Below the pieces are notes generated by a model. That model worked only from the letters and a program-made list of their open reading frames with translations. It searched no databases and was not told where the DNA came from. Of a DNA stretch of 10,247 nt, positions 6,120 to 10,247 are shown piece by piece (position 1 is the stretch's first letter; each line of letters opens with the position of its first letter). The stretch is taken from positions 1-10,247 of the forward strand of contig CAYWJH010000113.1 of the NCBI GenBank assembly GCA_964458555.1. The letters are read 5' to 3'. The position numbers were made by a program, and so were the translations under genes. Source of the DNA: SLST01 sp964458555 (GTDB lineage Bacteria > Spirochaetota > Spirochaetia > DSM-27196 > SLST01).

Positions 6120-6994
6120 AACTGTTCGTAGAGTTCTTTCAGCCGCGTCTGCAGCTGTTCGTACGAGCGGGTCTGCTTCTCGTCTGGTTCTGCGTCTCCG
6201 GATTGGTTCTTGCGGCTCATCCGCTGAAACCGACGCGCGAGCTTGTTGATGCGCCGCTCGAGCTTGCGGAGCCCCTTGTCGTCGTCCGACTCCGAGAAAT
6301 CGCCGAACTCGTAGTCGATGTCGCCCTTGATCTCACCCTTGAAGGTGCGGTGCCAGGAGACCGCGAGCGAGTGACCGATGAAGGCGAGACGACCTTCTTT
6401 GCGGTGGCGACGGACGCTCACGGTGATGTGGACGCTGTCGAGCACGCGGAAGGGCCGGAGCTTCGCCGCGCGGCGGATCAGGTCAAAGTCTTCGGCGAGC
6501 GTGATGTCGGTGTTGAATCCGCCGACCCGATGAAAGAGCCTGCTGTGCATCAGGATGCAGTACCCCGGTGCCATCGGGTTGGTGTACTGGTTGAGCTTGA
6601 CGTAGAGATTCGCGAAGTCGTGCATCATCCGGTCGAGCGGCACGTTCGATAGCGGTCGCACTTCGCAGGTCGCGACGTCGACGAACCGCTCCTGCATCTC
6701 GTTGTACGCGTTCTCGAGAAAACCACGGCTGAACTTCACATCGGCGTCAAAAAAGAAGTAGTAGTCTCCGGTGGCGACCTCCGCCCCCGCGTTCCGCCCT
6801 TCGGCGGGCATACCGCCCGGAACGACGTTCGCGCCGTACTCGCGCGCGATCTGCGGCGTGCGGTCGGATGAGTCGGCATCCGCGACGACGACTTCGTACT
6901 CGGCGGCGTCCATCGTCTGTGACTTCAGACAGTCGAGCAGTTTCGGGAGGTGCTCTTCCTCGTTGTAGGTTGGGATGATTACGCTTACTCTCAC
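6050..6994 (-). CDS. Family 2 glycosyltransferase with charged C-terminal tail (314 aa)
   Basis: GT2 enzymes transfer a sugar from a nucleotide sugar using a GT-A fold. The N-terminus VSVIIPTYNEEEHLPKLL (3-20) and VVVADADSSD (35-44) form the nucleotide-binding part, DAD (83-85) is the metal-binding DxD, and AEDFDL (167-172) supplies the likely catalytic acid region. No transmembrane helix is convincing; residues 204-212 are mildly hydrophobic. Residues 236-295 are strongly charged and probably coiled coil, and the last 20 residues are Ser/Asp-rich and disordered, an unusual addition. The acceptor is unknown. The start is GTG (complement of 6992-6994), giving the standard GT2 N-terminus, with no ribosome binding site but a possible promoter 7 nt upstream. 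Its 3' end overlaps the GH1 gene on the other strand by 70 bp. Confidence 0.93.
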   Translation of the reverse strand: MRVSVIIPTYNEEEHLPKLLDCLKSQTMDAAEYEVVVADADSSDRTPQIAREYGANVVPGGMPAEGRNAGAEVATGDYYFFFDADVKFSRGFLENAYNEMQERFVDVATCEVRPLSNVPLDRMMHDFANLYVKLNQYTNPMAPGYCILMHSRLFHRVGGFNTDITLAEDFDLIRRAAKLRPFRVLDSVHITVSVRRHRKEGRLAFIGHSLAVSWHRTFKGEIKGDIDYEFGDFSESDDDKGLRKLERRINKLARRFQRMSRKNQSGDAEPDEKQTRSYEQLQTRLKELYEQFQNEASNAPSDSDRGSDDSGAGS

Positions 6995-7001
6995 CGTATT
7001 G

Positions 7002-7030
7002 AAGGTACGTACGACGACCCGGGAGGTCCA
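7002..7030 (-). promoter_or_regulatory. Putative promoter of the glycosyltransferase gene
   Basis: On the minus strand TGGACC (7030-7025), a 17-bp spacer and TACCTT (7007-7002) end 7 nt before the GTG start, so the mRNA would be leaderless. The 8-bp palindrome GTACGTAC (7005-7012) overlaps the -10. The -35 overlaps the ribosome binding site of the divergent transporter gene. Confidence 0.38.
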
Positions 7031-7032
7031 GT

Positions 7033-7896
7033 TTGCAGACCCTGACGACGCTTCTGCTCGCGTTCGCCGGCTATTCGGCGATGAACATCTCGCAGGCGGG
7101 CCAGAAGATCGGCCTTGCGAAGAAGAACGACCATCCGCTCGGCGGATGGTCGCTATGGATCGGGGCGACCGTCGGCACGCTGCTCGCCGTGGTCGTCGTG
7201 CTCGTCGCGCTCTCCATTGGAGCGGTGTCGCTCGTGGGCGCGATGGCCGGGAGTGGACTCGTGACGCTCGCGGTGTTCTCGCACTTCGTGATGAGCGAGT
7301 CCATTACGCGGAGCGATCTCCTGGGGATCGCGCTCATCCTCGGGGGAAGCGTCCTGATCGGGTTCTTCGCGCCGGCGCAGGGTGAACCCGCGCCTCGATG
7401 GCTCGTGCTGCACGGGTTCACGGCGGCGCTCACGGCGACGTACATCGTAGCCTGGGTGGGGATGAAGGCGAGTTCTCGCGCGGGAATCATCGTCGGCGGT
7501 TTCGGCGGCGCGCTCGCCGGCGCGTCCATGCTCTATCAGAACGCCACGACGATCGTGGCCGACGTGGGCCCGGTGATCTACTTCCCGCTGTCGGAGAGTC
7601 TTGCGTGGAGCCGCATCGTCGAGCTCGCCAACCCGTTTCTCGTGATCTGGCTCTCGCTCTCGATGGGGGCCTTCTTCGTGCTGCAGCTCGCCTACGGTCG
7701 CGGCAAGGCGATCCACGTCATCCCCGCGTTCAACGTGAACTTCATCGTCGTCCCGGTGCTTGGCGGCGTCATCGGCTTCGCCGAGCGCGTGCACGCGCTC
7801 CAGTGGCTCGGAGTGGCGGTCATCGTCGTCGGGACACTCGTGCTCACGGCGACCCCGTCGGACGCGGGGCCGACGACGGATCGCGCGGGCGAGTAG
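7033..7896 (+). CDS. DMT superfamily (EamA-like) multi-pass membrane transporter (287 aa)
   Basis: About nine to ten hydrophobic segments fill the sequence, in the two-half arrangement of the drug/metabolite transporter superfamily. Each half ends with a typical DMT phrase: DLLGIALILGGSVLIGFF in the middle and LQWLGVAVIVVGTLVL at the C-terminus. It would be an inner-membrane carrier; the substrate cannot be told. The phrase NISQAGQKIGLAKK near the N-terminus is not the usual EamA start and might instead recall NIPA-type Mg2+ transporters, so the subfamily is uncertain. The start is TTG at 7033, supported by GGGAGG (7021-7026) 6 nt upstream; the next internal ATG (7081) would remove the first helix. 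It diverges from the glycosyltransferase across 38 bp. Its stop lies 2 bp from the end of the antisense GH9-like remnant. Confidence 0.85.
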   Translation: MQTLTTLLLAFAGYSAMNISQAGQKIGLAKKNDHPLGGWSLWIGATVGTLLAVVVVLVALSIGAVSLVGAMAGSGLVTLAVFSHFVMSESITRSDLLGIALILGGSVLIGFFAPAQGEPAPRWLVLHGFTAALTATYIVAWVGMKASSRAGIIVGGFGGALAGASMLYQNATTIVADVGPVIYFPLSESLAWSRIVELANPFLVIWLSLSMGAFFVLQLAYGRGKAIHVIPAFNVNFIVVPVLGGVIGFAERVHALQWLGVAVIVVGTLVLTATPSDAGPTTDRAGE

Positions 7897-7898
7897 CG

Positions 7899-8216
7899 CT
7901 ACGAGGCTCCTCCGAGCAGTCGTTCGGCGGCGAGCGCGGTTCCGGACGCGCTGCCGCCGGGTATGAACGCCCAGTCGTCGCGGTTGAAGCCGTACGCCAC
8001 CTCGAGCGAGCTCGCCCCCACTCCGGAGACGAACGATGCGGTGTTCGCCCCCGGGTGGCAGCCAAGGACGAAGTTGAGCGCGTGGAGCATGAGCCGAAGC
8101 GGGAAGACCTCCGGGTAGGCGCGGTCGAGGGAGGCCACGCGGCCTGCCCACTCGTCGGGGTAGCTCATGCGAACACCGATCTCGCCCGTCTCGCGATCCA
8201 CCTCGTCCTCCTCCAT
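7899..8216 (-). pseudogene. C-terminal remnant of a GH9-like glycoside hydrolase (105 codons)
   Basis: The open frame includes AYPEVF, ALNFVLGCHPGANTASFVSG, VGASSLEVAYGFNRDDW and FIPGGSASGTAL, then ends AAERLLGG. From memory, this run (LNFVLGCHP, SFVSGVG, VAYGxNRADWSYIPGG, SGTALIRPDFPEL) occurs near the C-terminus of large GH9-like glycosidases, which then end with LAADRLL. Here SGTAL is joined straight to AAERLL, so about 30-40 residues seem deleted in frame, and the catalytic N-terminal hundreds of residues are absent. No ribosome binding site precedes the ATG at 8216. It lies antisense between two transporter genes that leave almost no spacer. A short functional protein is possible but less likely. 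The family assignment is by recalled motif, not by search. Confidence 0.5.
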
Positions 8217-8231
8217 CCACGCGAAACGTGG
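8217..8231. repeat. Dyad CCACG-N5-CGTGG before rarD
   Basis: Perfect 5-bp arms at 8217-8221 and 8227-8231 flank CGAAA, directly upstream of the rarD -10 candidate and directly upstream of the GH9-like remnant's start codon. It could be a small operator or chance in GC-rich DNA. Confidence 0.25.
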
Positions 8232-8238
8232 TATCTTA
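8232..8238. promoter_or_regulatory. Back-to-back -10 hexamers for rarD (+) and the antisense remnant (-)
   Basis: TATCTT (8232-8237, plus strand, four of six consensus bases) ends 8 nt before the rarD GTG at 8246; no good -35 is seen. On the minus strand TAAGAT (8238-8233) has TTGGGC (8260-8255) 16 bp upstream. The two hexamers occupy the same bases, so the promoters could not be used at once. Confidence 0.3.
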
Positions 8239-8245
8239 CCGGCCC

Positions 8246-9223
8246 GTGAGTACCGCCCAACCGCTGTCCGACCGCCAGAGCCTTCTGGGGACCCTGAGCG
8301 CCTTCGCCGGCTTTCTCGTCTGGGGCCTGCTTCCCTTCTACTGGAAGTGGCTCGGCGAGGTCGAGGCGATCGAGATTCTCGCCCACCGCATTATCTGGTC
8401 GACGATTCTGCTCATCGTAGTCGTGCCGTTGATTCAGCGTCGCGAGCTCGCCGCGGCGCTGCGCGACCGGCGCGCGTTTCTCATCGCGGCGGGGGCCGGC
8501 GTGGTCGTGGGTATCAACTGGTTCGTCTACGTCTGGGCCGTAGCCGCCGACCGGCTCGTCGAGGCGAGCCTGGGCTACTACATCAACCCACTCGTCAGCG
8601 TGCTGCTGGGCATGATCGTGCTGCACGAGCGGATGAACCGCCTGCAATTCGCGGCCCTCGTGCTCGCGGCGGCGGGCGTCGTGGTGCTGACGGTGAGCTA
8701 CGGTCGCCTCCCGTGGGTGAGCCTGACGCTCGCGTTCAGTTTCGGGTTCTACGGTCTCATCAAGAAGACGGGCCGATTGAACTCGCTGGTGAGCCTGCTG
8801 ATCGAGCTGGTCATCCTCGCGCCGGTGGCGGCTGTCTTCCTCGCGCGGCGTCACGCCGATGGGGGAGGCGCCTTCGGCGCGGGCGACCCGCTGATCACCT
8901 GGTTACTCGCCGGGGCCGGCGTCGCGACGGTGCTGCCGCTGCTGCTGTTCGGAATCGGGGCGCGGCGCATCCCGCTCTCGCGCGTCGGCTTCCTCCAGTA
9001 CATCGCGCCCACGCTCATGCTCGTCATAGGTACGCTCTTCTACGGCGAACCGTTCACGAGCGCGCACGCGATGGCGTTCGCGCTCATTTGGACGGCGCTC
9101 GCGATTTACACGGCGACGCTTCTCCGCGGTCGGCGTCGAGGGAGCCGCCGGGCGACCGCGCGGACGTGGCCACCGGGCCCGGACGTCCCACCGCCGCCCG
9201 CCGGCGCCCCGAAGGGAAGCTGA
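8246..9223 (+). CDS. rarD: RarD-type EamA transporter (325 aa)
   Basis: RarD proteins are ten-helix inner-membrane carriers of the drug/metabolite transporter superfamily; the physiological substrate is not settled. The N-terminus GTLSAFAGFLVWGLLPFYWK followed by EILAHRIIWS is the RarD signature, and NWFVYVWAV, ASLGYYINPLVSVLLG, GFYGLIKK and VGFLQYIAPT recur in order along the protein. The GTG at 8246 was preferred to the in-frame GTG at 8228 because it gives the usual RarD N-terminal length and because a TATCTT hexamer lies 8 nt upstream, between the two GTGs; no ribosome binding site is visible for either. The C-terminus carries about 30 extra Arg/Pro-rich residues after the last helix. The gene ends 54 bp from the convergent small-protein gene, with no clear terminator between them. 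Confidence 0.93.
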   Translation: MSTAQPLSDRQSLLGTLSAFAGFLVWGLLPFYWKWLGEVEAIEILAHRIIWSTILLIVVVPLIQRRELAAALRDRRAFLIAAGAGVVVGINWFVYVWAVAADRLVEASLGYYINPLVSVLLGMIVLHERMNRLQFAALVLAAAGVVVLTVSYGRLPWVSLTLAFSFGFYGLIKKTGRLNSLVSLLIELVILAPVAAVFLARRHADGGGAFGAGDPLITWLLAGAGVATVLPLLLFGIGARRIPLSRVGFLQYIAPTLMLVIGTLFYGEPFTSAHAMAFALIWTALAIYTATLLRGRRRGSRRATARTWPPGPDVPPPPAGAPKGS

Positions 9224-9277
9224 TCGATGCGGACCTGACGATCGAATCGGAACGGCCGGATAGCCTCCAGCCGCAAC

Positions 9278-9388
9278 TCATTCTCTTCGCTTTGGGGCCT
9301 TCTCCTGGCGCTCTCTGGATGCTCGATCGTCCCTGGCGGCCTTCTGCTTCTGACCCTTTGCCTTGTCCTTCTTGCCTTTGTCACCCAT
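9278..9388 (-). CDS. Small lysine-rich protein (36 aa)
   Basis: The ATG complementary to 9386-9388 opens a 36-codon frame encoding MGDKGKKDKAKGQKQK, then AARDDRASRERQEKAPKRRE, ending TGA. AGGAG (9400-9396) lies 7 nt before the start, one of the best ribosome binding sites in the window. The product has nine Lys, six Arg, four Asp and three Glu, is very hydrophilic and has no membrane segment; it would be helical or disordered in the cytosol and could bind nucleic acid, which is inference. From memory, short hypothetical proteins beginning MGDKG/MGDKS with Lys-rich repeats occur in unrelated bacteria, but I cannot name the family. It lies 65 bp downstream of the coiled-coil protein gene on the same strand and may be co-transcribed with it. 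Confidence 0.72.
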   Translation of the reverse strand: MGDKGKKDKAKGQKQKAARDDRASRERQEKAPKRRE

Positions 9389-9453
9389 CGAACTACTCCT
9401 TGTCCGATCCGGGCTCGGATTTGATCACGCTCAACGCTCCCCGCTCGGCGACA

Positions 9454-9819
9454 TCAGTCGAGGGGGTTCGGCAAATCCTTGTACTGCGAGAGGTCACGAG
9501 CGACGCTCTCCTTGAGATCCGCGAACTCCTTCTTGATCGGTGCGGGGTCGTTCTTGAAGAAGGTGATATTCGGGACCGCGGTGTCTCTCCACCGCTCGAG
9601 TTGGTCGATGCTTCGCTGAACGTTGTCGAGCAGAATGTCCTTCTCGTTCTGACGAATCTCCGACGCGACAATCTGCTGCCGGAGCGAGCCGAACGAATCG
9701 AGAACTCCCTGCATCTCGCGTTCGAGCTCCGTCTTCTGCTTGAGCACCTTCAGTCGCCGCGACGTCCAGAACCCGCCGGCCACTATCACGATCGCTGCAA
9801 CAATGATGATCCATACCAT
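9454..9819 (-). CDS. Membrane-anchored coiled-coil protein of unknown function (121 aa)
   Basis: The protein starts with one transmembrane helix (residues 2-19, WIIIVAAIVIVAGGFW), followed by basic residues (SRRLK) that would stay in the cytosol, and then a long charged helical region (about 25-80) with heptad-like spacing, consistent with coiled coil. The C-terminal 40 residues are charged and end LPNPLD. I do not recognise a named family; the layout resembles small membrane-tethered scaffold proteins. The ATG at 9819 is fixed by AGGAG (9831-9827) 7 nt upstream; a longer frame reaching upstream to 10167 would run through the promoter region and the divergent gene and is rejected. TAGAAT (9859-9854) gives a good -10 with a leader of about 28 nt. 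The lysine-rich small gene follows 65 bp downstream. Confidence 0.8.
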   Translation of the reverse strand: MVWIIIVAAIVIVAGGFWTSRRLKVLKQKTELEREMQGVLDSFGSLRQQIVASEIRQNEKDILLDNVQRSIDQLERWRDTAVPNITFFKNDPAPIKKEFADLKESVARDLSQYKDLPNPLD

Positions 9820-9853
9820 AAATTCTCTCCTCGGCTGGTAGTGTCGCTTCCCT

Positions 9854-9859
9854 ATTCTA
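9854..9859 (-). promoter_or_regulatory. -10 hexamer of the coiled-coil protein gene
   Basis: TAGAAT on the minus strand matches the -10 consensus at five of six positions and lies 34 nt before the start codon, leaving room for the ribosome binding site. No good -35 is present; the place where it should be (about 9877-9882) is covered by the palindrome at 9875-9894, which suggests activator or repressor control. Confidence 0.42.
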
Positions 9860-9874
9860 CCACAGTTTCGCGAT

Positions 9875-9894
9875 CGTGAGTAAGCGCACTCACG
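9875..9894. promoter_or_regulatory. 20-bp palindrome in the divergent spacer, candidate operator
   Basis: CGTGAGT (9875-9881) and ACTCACG (9888-9894) are perfect 7-bp inverted arms around AAGCGC. The site covers the -35 zone of the minus-strand promoter and ends 4 bp before the TTGACA of the plus-strand gene, so a dimeric regulator could control both. There is no U-tract on either side, so it is not a Rho-independent terminator. Confidence 0.45.
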
Positions 9895-9898
9895 CCGC

Positions 9899-9904
9899 TT
9901 GACA
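9899..9904 (+). promoter_or_regulatory. -35 hexamer of the right-edge secreted protein gene
   Basis: A perfect TTGACA. The -10 is ambiguous: GAAGAT (9923-9928) at an 18-bp spacing matches three of six positions. The transcript would have a short leader with the ribosome binding site GGGGAGG (9938-9944). Confidence 0.4.
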
Positions 9905-9948
9905 AGGGACAGAGCGAACAGTGAAGATAAGCTATTCGGGGAGGCATT

Positions 9949-10247
9949 GTGAAGCGAGGGATCATCGTGCTCCTTGTTTTTGTCGTCGCCGTGGGAGCGG
10001 CTGTGGCGCGGCCGATTGACGACCCCGGGCCGGTGAAGGTCGACCTCAGCGCCGGCCTGACCTCGAGCATCTTCGCCGCGCACTGGAGCATAACGCCGTC
10101 GGCCGTGTACCGATTCGGGATCTTCGGTGTGGGGGCCGGCATCAAGAACCATTTCGGAATTGGACACGACGCGTTCTACCTCGGGCCGTACGTGCGAGGT
10201 GAGGTCGGGTGGTTCTACCTTGGCATTGGCCCGCTCTTCCTGCTGCA
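9949..10247 (+). CDS. Secreted probable outer-membrane beta-barrel protein, N-terminal 99 residues (runs off right edge)
   Basis: The GTG at 9949 follows GGGGAGG (9938-9944) by 4 nt and opens a frame that stays open to the right edge. The product begins with a signal peptide (MKRGIIVLLVFVVAVGAAVA, likely cleaved after AVA). The mature part shows alternating hydrophobic and polar residues with aromatic girdle residues and many glycines, for example KVDLSAGLTSS, AVYRFGIFGVGAG, FYLGPYVRGEVGWFYLGIGP. This is the usual look of consecutive antiparallel strands of a small outer-membrane barrel. No named family is recognised and the C-terminus is missing. It diverges from the coiled-coil protein gene across a 129-bp spacer containing a palindrome and separate promoters. 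Confidence 0.75.
   Translation, partial: MKRGIIVLLVFVVAVGAAVARPIDDPGPVKVDLSAGLTSSIFAAHWSITPSAVYRFGIFGVGAGIKNHFGIGHDAFYLGPYVRGEVGWFYLGIGPLFLL

Noticed and set aside
4716..8245. A polysaccharide utilisation locus built from GH1, GH9-like remnant and transporters
   Set aside because: No SusC/SusD, no ABC sugar importer and no sugar regulator is present; the GH9-like piece is a remnant and the transporters are DMT-type, so the grouping is not supported.
9106..9384. Minus-strand frame of 92 codons overlapping the rarD end
   Set aside because: It is offset by one frame from the 36-codon gene, starts without a well-placed ribosome binding site and reads as Arg/Pro/Gly-rich shadow of rarD.
9403..9419. 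TCCGA-N7-TCGGA repeat as a terminator between the coiled-coil and lysine-rich genes
   Set aside because: Arms are only 5 bp, and no T-tract follows on the minus strand.
8167..9879. Plus-strand frame of 570 codons, the longest in the window
   Set aside because: It overlaps rarD in another frame and then runs antisense through the small and coiled-coil genes; no domain and Arg-rich throughout.
9875..9894. Palindrome as a terminator
   Set aside because: No run of T follows on either strand and it sits between divergent starts, not after a gene end.
9820..10167. N-terminal extension of the coiled-coil protein
   Set aside because: The extension would cover the promoter, the palindrome and the divergent secreted-protein gene; the ATG at 9819 has a strong ribosome binding site and begins with the membrane helix.
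1..10247. tRNA genes, CRISPR arrays, insertion sequences, attachment sites
   Set aside because: No direct repeat arrays, no transposase or integrase-like frames and no tRNA-like clover-leaf sequence were noticed by eye; a covariance-model search was not possible.

Overview
The window is a high-GC, gene-dense stretch from a Gram-negative bacterium. The envelope type is inferred from a lipoprotein signal peptide and two secreted proteins that look like outer-membrane barrels. Codon use is uniformly GC-rich, and ATG, GTG and TTG starts all occur. A run of exactly 100 N (4280-4379) marks a scaffold join, so this is probably a draft or metagenome assembly. The phylum cannot be fixed from the sequence. 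No rRNA, tRNA, CRISPR array, insertion sequence or phage gene was seen.

Left third: the 5' end of a uvrA-type nucleotide excision repair gene runs off the left edge on the minus strand. Its promoter carries a 16-bp CTG-N10-CAG dyad resembling a LexA (SOS) box. Upstream on the same strand is a two-gene unit: a lipoprotein of unknown function, then a secreted probable beta-barrel protein whose start overlaps the lipoprotein's end. Divergent from these is a plus-strand pair: a cation/proton antiporter that has lost its central domain, and tag (3-methyladenine DNA glycosylase I), joined by a one-base TGATG overlap.

Middle: beyond the N gap lie the 5' half of a small heat-shock protein gene (minus) and a complete GH1 beta-glucosidase gene (plus). 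They diverge from a 118-bp spacer holding interlocking inverted repeats. The GH1 gene converges on a family 2 glycosyltransferase gene (minus), and their last 70 bp are coding on both strands. Divergent from the glycosyltransferase is a DMT/EamA-like membrane transporter with a TTG start and a strong ribosome binding site.

Right third: a 105-codon remnant resembling the C-terminus of a GH9-like glycosidase lies antisense between two DMT-type transporter genes, the second being rarD. A 36-codon lysine-rich protein gene with an excellent ribosome binding site and a membrane-anchored coiled-coil protein gene follow on the minus strand. A secreted probable outer-membrane protein gene diverges from them and runs off the right edge. 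A 20-bp palindrome sits between the last two genes.

Two themes stand out. First, five genes that begin transcription units (lipoprotein, antiporter, GH1, glycosyltransferase, rarD) lack a Shine-Dalgarno sequence and have a possible -10 hexamer 6-8 nt before the start codon, which suggests leaderless mRNAs. Most other genes have clear ribosome binding sites. Second, two genes (antiporter and GH9-like remnant) appear to have lost internal segments in frame. The other contents are DNA repair (uvrA, tag), envelope proteins, sugar metabolism and transport. I see no single dedicated system joining them all.
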